Below are positions 26,140 to 35,082 of a DNA stretch of 64,000 nt, piece after piece (position 1 is the stretch's first letter; every line of letters starts with the position of its first letter). This DNA is from F23-D06 sp963603365 (GTDB taxonomy: Bacteria; Bacteroidota; Bacteroidia; Bacteroidales; WCHB1-69), in assembly GCA_963603365.1 (NCBI GenBank), contig CAVCMI010000015.1, forward strand, positions 140,209-204,208, read 5' to 3'. The translations under genes were made by a program, and so were the position numbers. The notes below the pieces were generated by a model. It made no database searches. It was not told the origin of the DNA and worked only from the letters and a program-made list of their open reading frames with translations.

Positions 26140-28692
26140 CTATTTACAGTATTTCAAAAGCAGTTCAGCCAGTCCTATCTTGTATCCGGTGCTGTAAAAC
26201 AAAATGTTGCCGTTCTTGTCCACCACGGAGACGAGTGGATACTCATACTTTTTAAGTCCCAAGGCTTCGGCCACGGTCTTCTCCACAGCATCCTTTGTGC
26301 CGGCCGGCACCGGTACGATGTCGGCATTGGCAATTTGCTGGAGTTCTTTGTTTTGGGGGTCGGAGGTGACTGCATATATCCTGCCGCCCCATTTCGTAAA
26401 TTCCGCCTCATGCTGAAGAATCTCTTTCACCAGGTGTTTTGCCGGCTCACGGTGCGTGCCCATAAAGGCGAGAACAGTTCCCTTGCTGCCGGCATATTGC
26501 CCCATTTTTGTGCCGTTTATCGACAAGTCGGTTGAGATTTTGGCATTGCTCTCGCCGTTTTGGTTCTCAAAGAATGGCAGCAGTGTGATTTCTTTCTCGA
26601 TATGCTGCCCGGCTTTTGCCGCAAAGAATTCCATGCGGCTACCTACTTTCCCTGTTGAATTGCGGTTGCCGGTGCTGAGGCAATAGTATCCGGGTTCAAT
26701 TTCCAACGTGGCGGGGAATATTGCCATCCGCGCATCGCCCTCAAAGTCGAACGTGACAAAGTCGCCGTCCACGTATTTCTGCAATGTGAAATGGGGGTAA
26801 TAGAGAGGCACTTTGGGATCGGAGCCTTTATAGGTCAGTGTCAGCACGGCGGTATTGTCGGCGGTGTCGTTGGAGGAGTCCAATGTAATTCTTTCCCAAG
26901 CATTGTTTTGCCAACGGTATATAGTGTTTGTGGCATTGTCGAGATAGGCGGGGATGTTGTTGGCGCGGCAGGCGGCCACATAATAGATGTCGCGGCTATG
27001 GGCATCCGAATGTCGGAGCGTCTGCACGCCCTCGGGCGAAATGGGACAATTAAAGTAGTTGCCTGCATTGTCAACTTCGGGAGCCTGATAAGGCTTGAGG
27101 TTGCGCCACGGACGAACCAGCTCGTTGGAGATGCGTGCGGGCATAATACCTTTTTTATACACCTCCACATCCATACCTGTGGGCTGACGGGTAAGGTGAT
27201 GTTCCAGCACGTCAGCGGTAATGTCGCGCAAGTCTTTGTCACTATATGAGTTAAGATAGTCATACAGGTAAACTCCTTCTTCCTTTTCGGTATGGTTGTC
27301 TATAAACTTCACTATCTCGGCATAGTTGCCTTCGCTTCGGGTTATCAAGTCCGTGAGTTGTTCTTCTGTAAGGTTGTCGTTCGGTGTCACCTGCCAGGTT
27401 TCGCGCGGGCGGTTGCACATAAAAGTGGCCACATATGCCCCACGGAGAGAGTCCTCGTAGGCAATCCGTTTGGCGTTTGCAGCCTGTGCCGCTTCGGACG
27501 GGACCACTTTTGCCTCTCCGGGCACGGGCGGCACAATGTCAAGAACCTCTACATACTCGGTCATGCCTGTTCGGTCAATAGGGAGGGTGAGCGTGTCGGT
27601 TCGGCGCACGTCCAGTTTGGCATAGCCATAATGTTTTCCGTCGGAGGCCCAAACCAGCAGGTCGCCCAAACCCGTGGTAAGACCGGCCTTGCCGTCAGAG
27701 TCAGTTTTGCAGGATGCCAGCGTATAATACTCGGCGTAGTTGTACAGTTTGAACTTCACGGTGGCATCTTGCACGGGCTTTCCGGCTGCATCGCAGACGG
27801 TGACTGTGACATGCCTGACGGGAGCATAGTGTTTGAGCAGGTTAAGTTCGCTATAGAGGCTGGTGCTCCTGACCACCTCCTCGTCACCATTATAGCGTCC
27901 GAAAGCTTTGGTATGCACCATCATGCAGCGTGTTGAGGGGATTGCAAACCAGCCCATGTTCAGTTCCGGGTCGGGTTCGCAGGCACCGAGGAATTTCCAT
28001 TGTCCGTTCACCCACACCTCAACCCATGCGTGGTTGTCGTCGCAGTGTGCCCAACGGGGCGTATAGCATTGGCGGGCAGGGATGCCGACAGCGCGCAAGG
28101 CCGTGACAGCAAAGGTACTCTCCTCGCCGCAGCGTCCCAGCGAAGTGCGCAACGAGGCCAGCGGTGCACTGGTGCGAGCGTCCGAAGCACGGTAGGCCAT
28201 GTGTTCGTGGCACCAATGGTTTACCTCCAGGGCCGCCTGCTCCATCGTAAGCCCCTCAACCCGCGCTTTCAACTGCCGGTACATGTAGAGGCGCGCTGTG
28301 TCAAGGTTCTCGTTGTTGACCCGATATACCAGCACGAAATGGCGGAACACATCCTCGGGTATGTCCTTGCCCCAACTGAATGTGTCGCGCGCCTCAAAGG
28401 CGGCACGCACCTGCTTGAGATAGAAAGCGCCGTCATAGTCGGCGAGGTCACTGTACGGCATATAGGCGTACAGAAACTCCAACGCTTCCCGTTCGCGGTT
28501 GTTGAGCGTGTCCATGCCGCCAAAGAGTTCCTTGGCGCGCCCTTGCGCTACCTTCTGCCGTTCTGTGAAATCGGCATGCACCTGCTTGCGGTATTTCCGG
28601 TCGGTGATAAAGTGGGGGTTGCGGCTGCAGCCGGCCATGGCAAGTACGGCGGACAGGCAGAGCAGCCATTTGCATACGGAACAGTTTTTCAT
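26140..28692 (-). CDS. Transglutaminase-domain lipoprotein with C-terminal thioredoxin-like domain
   Basis: 850 residues. A lipoprotein signal ends in LAMAGCS (lipid-modified Cys22). The transglutaminase core has Cys188 in LGRCGEEST, His221 in DDNHAWVEV and a following Asp, a full catalytic triad pattern. Beta-sandwich segments follow (carboxypeptidase-regulatory-like around 300-370). The last about 120 residues (GTVLAFMGTHREPAKHLVKE through YPLVSVVDKNGNILFYSTGY) have a peroxiredoxin/TlpA-like pattern but no CxxC. Probably a periplasmic or surface amidase/peptidase-type enzyme; the substrate is unknown. The start at 28692 puts the signal peptide at the N-terminus; 28713 is possible. It follows cutC by 27 bp. 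Confidence 0.8.
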   Translation of the reverse strand: MKNCSVCKWLLCLSAVLAMAGCSRNPHFITDRKYRKQVHADFTERQKVAQGRAKELFGGMDTLNNREREALEFLYAYMPYSDLADYDGAFYLKQVRAAFEARDTFSWGKDIPEDVFRHFVLVYRVNNENLDTARLYMYRQLKARVEGLTMEQAALEVNHWCHEHMAYRASDARTSAPLASLRTSLGRCGEESTFAVTALRAVGIPARQCYTPRWAHCDDNHAWVEVWVNGQWKFLGACEPDPELNMGWFAIPSTRCMMVHTKAFGRYNGDEEVVRSTSLYSELNLLKHYAPVRHVTVTVCDAAGKPVQDATVKFKLYNYAEYYTLASCKTDSDGKAGLTTGLGDLLVWASDGKHYGYAKLDVRRTDTLTLPIDRTGMTEYVEVLDIVPPVPGEAKVVPSEAAQAANAKRIAYEDSLRGAYVATFMCNRPRETWQVTPNDNLTEEQLTDLITRSEGNYAEIVKFIDNHTEKEEGVYLYDYLNSYSDKDLRDITADVLEHHLTRQPTGMDVEVYKKGIMPARISNELVRPWRNLKPYQAPEVDNAGNYFNCPISPEGVQTLRHSDAHSRDIYYVAACRANNIPAYLDNATNTIYRWQNNAWERITLDSSNDTADNTAVLTLTYKGSDPKVPLYYPHFTLQKYVDGDFVTFDFEGDARMAIFPATLEIEPGYYCLSTGNRNSTGKVGSRMEFFAAKAGQHIEKEITLLPFFENQNGESNAKISTDLSINGTKMGQYAGSKGTVLAFMGTHREPAKHLVKEILQHEAEFTKWGGRIYAVTSDPQNKELQQIANADIVPVPAGTKDAVEKTVAEALGLKKYEYPLVSVVDKNGNILFYSTGYKIGLAELLLKYCK

Positions 28693-28719
28693 ACACTTAT
28701 TGTTTATTGTCATTATCTG

Positions 28720-29409
28720 TTATAAGTTCATTTTTTCTATGTTTCCCATCAGTTTCTGCACCTGCATAGTGTCGGTTTCGAATGTTCCGTCTGACAGGCG
28801 GCGTTTACAAGAGCCATGAATTTCAAGCACTCCGGTTGCATTAGCGATACGGACGGCGTTGTCGGGGGTGATGCCTGCGCCTGCCATAATGATGATGCGC
28901 CCTTGGCTCTGTTTCTGCAACAGCCGGATTCTTTCCATGCCCTCTTCGGCGGAGGCGCAACCGCCAGAGGTAAGCAGGCGCGTACATCCGCATGCGATGA
29001 CCGTCTCCAGCGCCTCGGGCATTGGCTGCCGCATCTCGTCAAAAGCCCGGTGAAAGGTAACCTCCATCGGCGCTGCCGTTTCTGCTGCCAAGCGGAGGCG
29101 CGGCGCGTCTATGCGGCCGTCAGGGGTAAGAAAGCCGACTACGACGGCAGACGCACCGAGACGGCGACACATGCCTATGTCGCAGCATATCTTGTCAAAC
29201 TCGCTGTCGCTGTAGACGAAGTTGCCTGCGCGCGGGCGCACAAGCACATGGGTACGCAGTTGCAACGCACTCACACAATAGGCGACATCTTCTGGAGAGG
29301 GCGTGCAGCCGCCCTCTTCGAGGCGGCTGCACAATTCTATCCTGTGTGCGCCGCCAGCCTTGGCGTTTTCGGCTGAACGCCTCGAATTGGCGCAGATTTC
29401 CACTGTCAT
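28720..29409 (-). CDS. cutC: CutC family protein
   Basis: 229 residues with a TIM-barrel pattern: MTVEICANSRRSAENAKAGG, AHRIELCSRLEEGGCTPS, VLVRPRAGNFVYSD, VTFHRAFDEM, LLTSGGCASAEEGM, IMAGAGITPDNA. Annotated as a copper homeostasis protein in E. coli, but the copper role is weakly supported and the enzymatic function is unsettled. First gene of a two-gene unit with the transglutaminase lipoprotein; a minus-strand TACATTTG lies 45 bases upstream. Confidence 0.93.
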   Translation of the reverse strand: MTVEICANSRRSAENAKAGGAHRIELCSRLEEGGCTPSPEDVAYCVSALQLRTHVLVRPRAGNFVYSDSEFDKICCDIGMCRRLGASAVVVGFLTPDGRIDAPRLRLAAETAAPMEVTFHRAFDEMRQPMPEALETVIACGCTRLLTSGGCASAEEGMERIRLLQKQSQGRIIIMAGAGITPDNAVRIANATGVLEIHGSCKRRLSDGTFETDTMQVQKLMGNIEKMNL

Positions 29410-29454
29410 AGTCCGTATGATAATCTTGTTCTCTCTGTTTCAGAAAGCAGAGGG

Positions 29455-29462
29455 CAAATGTA
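29455..29462 (-). promoter_or_regulatory. -7 element (TACATTTG) of cutC
   Basis: Minus-strand TACATTTG, 45 bases before the cutC ATG, in the divergent region with purB. Confidence 0.55.
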
Positions 29463-29551
29463 GCATTTTATCCGACACGCACATTGCAGAGGCAAAAAGG
29501 CAGTCATTGTAAAACGTTGATAATTCTTTGCCGGCGTCAGTGATTTTATGC

Positions 29552-29559
29552 TATCTTTG
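29552..29559 (+). promoter_or_regulatory. -7 element (TATCTTTG) of purB-upp
   Basis: TATCTTTG 21 bases upstream of the purB ATG at 29581. Confidence 0.7.
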
Positions 29560-29580
29560 CTCTCCAAAAAAAACGATTAT

Positions 29581-30876
29581 ATGATACCACGCTATGCTCG
29601 TCCGGAGATGAGTGCCATCTGGACTGAAGAGAACAAATTCAACGCTTATCTGAAAGTTGAAATCGAAGCCGCTGCGGCATGGAGCGAACTGGGAGTTGTT
29701 CCGGCAGAGGATGTGCAGAAGCTTCGCGACAAGGCCACGTTCAAGGTTGAGCGCATCTATGAGATAGAACAGGAGACGCGACACGACATTGTGGCGTTCA
29801 CGCGCGCAGTCAGCGAGTCTCTCGGGGACGAACGGAAATGGGTTCACTACGGTCTCACCTCAACAGATGTTGTAGATACGGCAAACGGCTATCTGTTGAA
29901 ACAGGCAAATGCCATTTTGCGTGATGACCTCCGCCGTTTCATGGAGATACTGAAAACGCGCGCCTACGAGTTCAAGGACACGCCATGCATAGGACGCACG
30001 CACGGCGTACATGCCGACATCACCTCATTAGGACTGAAATGGGCATTGTGGTATGAAGAGATGAAGCGTAATATGGCACGGTTTGAGATGGCCGCCGCCG
30101 ATGTGGAATGTGGCAAAATCAGCGGTGCCGTGGGCAATTTCGCCAACACGCCGCCTTTTGTGCAAGACTATGTGTGCGAACGGCTGGGCATCCATTCTGC
30201 CAACATCTCCACACAGGTGCTTCAACGCGACCGCCATGCCCACTATATGGCGACGCTGGCGCTCATTGGCTCCACTATGGAACAGATGGCCACTGAAGTG
30301 CGCCATTGGCAGCGTACCGAACTGCGCGAAGCGGAAGAGGCTTTCGGCAAAGGGCAGAAAGGCTCTTCGGCAATGCCCCACAAGCGCAACCCTATCGGCA
30401 GCGAGAACATCTGCGGCTGCGCCCGTGTGCTTCGGGGCTATATGGTCAGTTCGTACGAGAACATTCCTCTGTGGCACGAACGCGACATCTCCCACTCCTC
30501 CGCCGAGCGCATCATACTGCCCGATGCCACCACCCTGCTCGACTATATGCTGAACCGCTTCGGACGCATCCTCGAAAACCTTGTCGTGTTTCCGGAACAT
30601 ATGCTCAAACATATCTACATCACCAACAAGGTGATTTTTGCACAGCGCGTCATGACCGCCCTCATCAACAAGGGATTCCCGCGAGAGACGGCCTACGACC
30701 TTGTGCAGCCTATTGCCATGGAGGCATGGTTCGGAGGAAAAGACTATCAGGAACTGCTGCTGCAAAACGAAACCATACGCGCACATTTCACACCGGAAGA
30801 GCTGGCGCAATGTTTTACGCTGGACTATTACATGAAAGAAGTGCCCACTATCTTTGACAGAGTTTTCAATCACTAA
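29581..30876 (+). CDS. purB: Adenylosuccinate lyase
   Basis: 431 residues, as in the family. Cleaves SAICAR and adenylosuccinate, releasing fumarate, in purine synthesis. Conserved segments: MIPRYARPEMSAIWTEENKF, HYGLTSTDVVDTA, GRTHGVHADITSLGLKW, and the fumarase/lyase signature GSSAMPHKRNPIGSEN. The start at 29581 lies after the -7 element; an in-frame codon at 29548 precedes it. Followed by upp after 22 bp. Confidence 0.97.
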   Translation: MIPRYARPEMSAIWTEENKFNAYLKVEIEAAAAWSELGVVPAEDVQKLRDKATFKVERIYEIEQETRHDIVAFTRAVSESLGDERKWVHYGLTSTDVVDTANGYLLKQANAILRDDLRRFMEILKTRAYEFKDTPCIGRTHGVHADITSLGLKWALWYEEMKRNMARFEMAAADVECGKISGAVGNFANTPPFVQDYVCERLGIHSANISTQVLQRDRHAHYMATLALIGSTMEQMATEVRHWQRTELREAEEAFGKGQKGSSAMPHKRNPIGSENICGCARVLRGYMVSSYENIPLWHERDISHSSAERIILPDATTLLDYMLNRFGRILENLVVFPEHMLKHIYITNKVIFAQRVMTALINKGFPRETAYDLVQPIAMEAWFGGKDYQELLLQNETIRAHFTPEELAQCFTLDYYMKEVPTIFDRVFNH

Positions 30877-30898
30877 ACCTTAAATATCACATCATTTT

Positions 30899-31564
30899 AT
30901 GGACAAAAACATTCGGATAATCGGACAGCAGGACTCTCTTTTCAATGAGTTTATGGCTGAAATACGGAGCGAGAAAGTGCAAACTGACAGTATGCGTTTC
31001 AGACGGAACCTGGAAAGAATGGGCGAGATTTTCGCCTATGAGATCAGCCGGACGCTGAACTATCAAGTCGCTGAAGTCACGACGCCATTAGGCATTGCGC
31101 CAATAAGCAGACTTACCGACCAAGTTGTGCTGGCCACCATCCTGCGCGCCGGGCTTCCTCTGCATCGCGGACTGCTCAACTATTTTGACCACAGCGAAAA
31201 CGCTTTCATCTCGGCATTCCGGAAATACGAAAAAGACGGCACTTTTGAAATCCAGATTGACTATATGTCATCACCTGACGTCAACGGGAAAGTGCTCATC
31301 CTCGCCGACCCGATGCTGGCCACAGGACGCTCTATGCATTTGGCATACGACGAGCTGTTGGCCAAAGGCACGCCGCAGCATACGCACATTGTGAGCATCA
31401 TTGCCGGACGGCAAGGCCTAGAGTATTTGCAACGGCATCTATCCCCTCTGAAATGCACACTCTGGATCGGCGCCGTCGATGAGGAACTGACCGCACACTC
31501 TTTCATCGTTCCCGGTCTCGGCGATGCCGGCGACTTGGCCTACGGGACAAAAAACTCCGACTGA
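30899..31564 (+). CDS. upp: Uracil phosphoribosyltransferase
   Basis: 221 residues. Salvages uracil to UMP using PRPP. ATILRAGLPLHRGLLNYFD, YMSSPDVNGKVLILADPMLATGRSM (PRPP loop, seen from 31261) and the C-terminal VPGLGDAGDLAYGTK uracil-binding segment identify it. Same unit as purB, both nucleotide genes. Its 3' end overlaps the convergent fthC by 25 bp. Confidence 0.94.
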   Translation: MDKNIRIIGQQDSLFNEFMAEIRSEKVQTDSMRFRRNLERMGEIFAYEISRTLNYQVAEVTTPLGIAPISRLTDQVVLATILRAGLPLHRGLLNYFDHSENAFISAFRKYEKDGTFEIQIDYMSSPDVNGKVLILADPMLATGRSMHLAYDELLAKGTPQHTHIVSIIAGRQGLEYLQRHLSPLKCTLWIGAVDEELTAHSFIVPGLGDAGDLAYGTKNSD

Positions 31565-32085
31565 CCCGTCAACACCTTGTCCATATTACGGTCGTACGGC
31601 TCTGTGGGGATGCTTTCGAGAAACTGGAAGCCAAAACAGATGCCGACGGTGGCAACGTTTGGATGTTTGGATAAAAACCGGTCATAATACCCTTTGCCGC
31701 GTCCTAAACGATGCCCCTCCTTGTCGAATGCCATCCCAGGGACAACAACAAGGTCGAAGTCTCCGCAATATGGCACATTTTCGGGTTCCATGATGTGAAA
31801 GTCACCCTCTTTCATGCCGCAATCGTCTGTCAGTTCTACGGGCACAATATCATCTCCTGCCACTGTGGGCAACACAATCCTCTTGGCATGCCGCCATGCT
31901 TCAATGAACGAGGCCGTCTGCACCTCGTCAGGCAAAGCGGCATAAAGCATCACTGTCCGCGCTTCCTGAAATGGAGGATAGGCCTCCAATTGTTTCATTA
32001 TCATTTCCGATTGCGCTTCCAACTGATCCGGCGTATAGTTTTTCTTCAGACTTCTGATTTGTCTTCTCAATTCTTTCTTGTCCAT
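31540..32085 (-). CDS. fthC: 5-formyltetrahydrofolate cyclo-ligase
   Basis: 181 residues. Converts 5-formyl-THF to 5,10-methenyl-THF with ATP. MDKKELRRQIRSLKK at the start, VMLYAALPDEVQT, LVVVPGMAFDKEGHRLGRGKG and YYDRFL are the family motifs. The start at 32085 is preferred over an upstream extension to 32154 that lacks homology. Third gene after manA and trmN6 on the minus strand; converges on and overlaps upp. Confidence 0.95.
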   Translation of the reverse strand: MDKKELRRQIRSLKKNYTPDQLEAQSEMIMKQLEAYPPFQEARTVMLYAALPDEVQTASFIEAWRHAKRIVLPTVAGDDIVPVELTDDCGMKEGDFHIMEPENVPYCGDFDLVVVPGMAFDKEGHRLGRGKGYYDRFLSKHPNVATVGICFGFQFLESIPTEPYDRNMDKVLTGQSEFFVP

Positions 32086-32203
32086 TATGCTTTGTTTTGT
32101 ATTATAATCTCTTCTTTTTTCTCCGTATTTGCTGATTGTCTGTTCCCGACCCATTGTGTCATCAACCGCGGGTGAGCAAACCGTAGGGCAATGTCATCTC
32201 TCC

Positions 32204-32923
32204 TCACAACAAATAGGGCTCTGTTGCCTGCAAATACTCTTCCGTGTATTGGTTCTGCCGGTCTCTGATTGCTAAATGGCTCTCTGTGCAAGCACTGTTC
32301 CCGGCATGTTTCCTGTACTCCTGAATGACCCGATATACCGGCTTGCGGCAAGTGGGCTGCACAAACATCCGGCGCATACAGCATAGATGCGAGGCGGCCT
32401 GTTTGTCAAACTCTTTGCTCTCGGCGGCGGGCAGTATCAGCACAAAACGGCCATCTTCATCGAGCAGACGGCACACACTCTGCAGCAATTCCTCAAAGGG
32501 CAATTGGAGATCCCGGTGTCTGCTTTTGAGCCGGCCGGCATCCGACGGTTTCAGACTGTCGTTGAAATAGGGAGGATTTGAAACGATGAGGTCAAACGAG
32601 GTTTCGGCTGGAAAATCCTGAATCCTTCCTTGGATGAAGTGAAAACAACCTGGCGGCAGCAGCGGATATGCCGCGGCGTTAGCCCGGGCTTCGGCAATAG
32701 AGTCCGCATCGGGTTCAATGCCGTAAACCTCTGGGGTCACTCCTTGCAGCGCAAGTTGCTGAGCCACGCAAAACGCCACCACACCGCAGCCGCAGCCGAT
32801 GTCAAGGAGACGCATTTCGGAAGTGGCCTCTGCAAAAGCAGCCAACAGCACCGCATCGGTGCCTATCTTCATTGTGCTTCTGTCGTGGTTCAGCGAAAAA
32901 CGCTTAAAGCGGAAAGAGGACAT
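32204..32923 (-). CDS. tRNA1(Val) (adenine37-N6)-methyltransferase-like
   Basis: 239 residues. SAM-dependent methyltransferase with LLDIGCGCGVVAFCVAQQLA (motif I) and VSNPPYFNDSLKPS (the NPPY motif of N6-adenine/exocyclic amine methylation). The N-terminal FRFKRFSLNHDRSTMKIGTD is typical of TrmN6/YfiC. The ATG at 32923 shares one base with the manA stop, so translation is probably coupled; a TTG at 32929 is less likely. Confidence 0.9.
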   Translation of the reverse strand: MSSFRFKRFSLNHDRSTMKIGTDAVLLAAFAEATSEMRLLDIGCGCGVVAFCVAQQLALQGVTPEVYGIEPDADSIAEARANAAAYPLLPPGCFHFIQGRIQDFPAETSFDLIVSNPPYFNDSLKPSDAGRLKSRHRDLQLPFEELLQSVCRLLDEDGRFVLILPAAESKEFDKQAASHLCCMRRMFVQPTCRKPVYRVIQEYRKHAGNSACTESHLAIRDRQNQYTEEYLQATEPYLL

Positions 32924-33900
32924 CAGCAATAGATTTCCAACATACGGCTTCGCTGTTCGGGCAACAGCCTTATTTCTTCAATTTCGGCGGGCACGAGCAT
33001 CACCTCTCCTTTCCCAAGCGTCTCTGTGCCGCTGCCATATTTTACCGCCAGCCGGCCTTCCAAACACATATAAATCACAAAAGAGTCGATTTTCTGATAC
33101 GACTTGTCCGTAATTCTGTCAAAATCCAACAGATTGACATTAAAGAAAGAAGAATGCACCAACTTGACCGTCTCGTTCATTTTAGGTTCATACTCAATAT
33201 GGTACTGCTGCTCCTTATTGTCAAAATGGATTGCCTCCAATGCCTCTTCAGTGTGCAGCGGGCGGCTGTTGCCGCCGGCATCCTTCCTGTTCCAGTCAAA
33301 AATCCGGAAGGTGATGTCTGAGGGCTGCTGTATTTCGGCAAGAAGCACACCTTTGCCGATAGCATGGACCGTGCCTGCGGGTATCATAAACGTGTCGCCC
33401 GGCTTCACGGAATAGAAGTGCAGCAATTCGGCCACGGCGCCGCTGTCAACGGCGTTGCAGTACTGCTCTTTGGTCACAGGTCTATTGAATCCCACATAGA
33501 GGCCGCAGCCCGGATCCGCCGCGATGACGTGCCACATCTCGGTTTTGCCATTCTGCCCGTATTTGTTCTTGGCCAACGCATCGTCAGGATGAACCTGCAC
33601 CGACAGGTTGTCTTGGGCGTCAATAAACTTGATGAGCAACGGAAAGCCGAGACCGTATTTTTCGTAATTCTTCTCTCCTACAAGCTCCGTCAGATAAACC
33701 TCAATCAATTCGTTGAGATTGTTTTCGGAAAGGAAGCCGTTGGTCACGACCGACTCGTCGTCAACCAGGCCTGAAATTTCCCAGCTTTCGCCGCAATGCG
33801 CCATTTTGCCCAATTCCTTGCCGAGAAGCGTCTTCATGCGCGTGCCTCCCCAGATCTTCTCTTTCAGTCGCGGTTTGAATTTGATAGGATACAATGACAT
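32923..33900 (-). CDS. manA: Mannose-6-phosphate isomerase, class I
   Basis: 325 residues. Interconverts fructose-6-P and mannose-6-P, feeding surface glycan precursors. KIWGGTRMKTLLGKE, the zinc-binding LSVQVHPDDALAKN and GKTEMWHVIAA, GDTFMIPAGTVHAIGKG and the cupin core identify it. First in the manA-trmN6-fthC run. An 8-bp gap separates it from the secreted unknown protein upstream, so it may be transcribed from the promoter at 34876. Confidence 0.93.
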   Translation of the reverse strand: MSLYPIKFKPRLKEKIWGGTRMKTLLGKELGKMAHCGESWEISGLVDDESVVTNGFLSENNLNELIEVYLTELVGEKNYEKYGLGFPLLIKFIDAQDNLSVQVHPDDALAKNKYGQNGKTEMWHVIAADPGCGLYVGFNRPVTKEQYCNAVDSGAVAELLHFYSVKPGDTFMIPAGTVHAIGKGVLLAEIQQPSDITFRIFDWNRKDAGGNSRPLHTEEALEAIHFDNKEQQYHIEYEPKMNETVKLVHSSFFNVNLLDFDRITDKSYQKIDSFVIYMCLEGRLAVKYGSGTETLGKGEVMLVPAEIEEIRLLPEQRSRMLEIYC

Positions 33901-33908
33901 GGCTGTTC

Positions 33909-34865
33909 TTATTTTTGATGAGGATTATAAAATTGTCTTATCTTGTGTTGATAGGGAGGTCTCACCCTGTCTGGGTTCGTGCCACGAACATCTTTCATAA
34001 AAAGCCATTTGCCGTTCTTCTCCACCAAGCCGTGGTGCAGGCTTGACTCGGGCACCATATAGGCGGATATGTTCTGCACATTCTCCTCCAGCGGAATGAT
34101 CTCCTCGAATATAATCATCGGGCTGTGTATCAAGTTATATTCGGGCTGGTGGGTTTTAGGGTTCAGTTTGCCGGTGCGCACCCTGTACTGCTGTTCTTCA
34201 TAGCCCAGATGCAACGTAGCCTCCTTTGAATACTCAAGAATGATGCGGCTGACCCTCTCGGGGTAGTTCTTGAAAATCCTCGCCCCGAAAACAGGCGCCG
34301 TCTCCTTGCTGAAATGCAGCACCTCAATGATTTTCTGGTTTGTGAAAAGGTCATTCCCGTTCCAGCCGAGCAGCGTGTAATAGGTAAAGTCTTTCGACTT
34401 GACGGGTATGATCTTGTAGTAAACGGCACCGTACCAGCGGTTATGGTTCCCTATTGACGTCTTAGGGTAGCTGATAGACCCGCGTTTGTCGTAGAGCGGG
34501 AAAAGGACAAATTTTTTCCGGTTCTGGTTGTAGACCTGTATAAAGCCGAAATTCTCGGCAGAATAGTCGTCTTTTAACACAAACCAAGTGAAAATCTTGA
34601 ACAGTTTGTCCGGGGAGGCAATCACCGAGAAATTCTTCACCGAATCCCACGTATAGTTGAAAGAGCCCGGCATTGTCAACACCTCTTCCAGCAACGTCAT
34701 AAAATCCTCGTTCAGTGAGAGTCTTGTCATCTCGTCGGGTTCGGTCATCACCTCCGTGCGAAGCGACACAAGGGAGTCTTCCCACATCCGGAATGGGGAT
34801 ACTTTCTGGGCAAGAAGACTCAGACTTCCCAAAAGGACCGCAGCGCAGCAAACCAGGATTCTCAT
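33909..34865 (-). CDS. Uncharacterised secreted protein
   Basis: 318 residues. Signal peptide MRILVCCAAVLLGSLSLLAQ, then a globular, aromatic-rich region without recognised motif (KLFKIFTWFVLKDD, WYGAVYYKIIPV, YYTLLGWNGNDLFTNQK, YMVPESSLHHGLVEKNGKWL). Likely periplasmic or outer-membrane. The start at 34865 is only 10 bases after a TACTTTTG element, so its transcript would have a very short leader. Leads into manA with an 8-bp gap. Homologous conserved hypotheticals probably exist in Bacteroidales, but no family is claimed. Confidence 0.75.
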   Translation of the reverse strand: MRILVCCAAVLLGSLSLLAQKVSPFRMWEDSLVSLRTEVMTEPDEMTRLSLNEDFMTLLEEVLTMPGSFNYTWDSVKNFSVIASPDKLFKIFTWFVLKDDYSAENFGFIQVYNQNRKKFVLFPLYDKRGSISYPKTSIGNHNRWYGAVYYKIIPVKSKDFTYYTLLGWNGNDLFTNQKIIEVLHFSKETAPVFGARIFKNYPERVSRIILEYSKEATLHLGYEEQQYRVRTGKLNPKTHQPEYNLIHSPMIIFEEIIPLEENVQNISAYMVPESSLHHGLVEKNGKWLFMKDVRGTNPDRVRPPYQHKIRQFYNPHQK

Positions 34866-34875
34866 AACAAAACCG

Positions 34876-34883
34876 CAAAAGTA
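34876..34883 (-). promoter_or_regulatory. -7 element (TACTTTTG) close to a start codon
   Basis: Minus-strand TACTTTTG, only 10 bases from the ATG at 34865. Confidence 0.55.
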
Positions 34884-34955
34884 CAGTTTTCTTCGAATAG
34901 TTGAGAAAAAACGGTTGGCACACATACGGATGTAAATTCAGGTGGCAATATTTCA

Positions 34956-34985
34956 AAAGCAGCCTGCCGTACGGCAAGCTGCTTT
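34956..34985. repeat. Near-perfect inverted repeat in the divergent region before uvrB
   Basis: A 30-nt palindrome with one mismatched pair: arms AAAGCAGC-C-TGCCG and CGGCA-A-GCTGCTTT. It lies between two divergent promoters and has no T tract on the plus strand. Either an operator-like site or a relic terminator. Confidence 0.5.
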
Positions 34986-35052
34986 GTTACCCTATGTTTT
35001 ATAACTTTCCAAATCTGACTTGCATCCACCTTTCTGCCATTCATTTTTTGTT

Positions 35053-35060
35053 TACATTTG
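35053..35060 (+). promoter_or_regulatory. -7 element (TACATTTG) of uvrB
   Basis: TACATTTG, 22 bases upstream of the uvrB ATG. No LexA-type box was recognised. Confidence 0.6.
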
Positions 35061-35082
35061 CCGCCTTTTCTTGTAAAGAACA

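Noticed and set aside
26791..28725. Several plus-strand frames (150-240 codons) opposite the transglutaminase lipoprotein
   Set aside because: Composition effect of a GC-rich gene. The minus-strand product has a lipobox and a catalytic triad.
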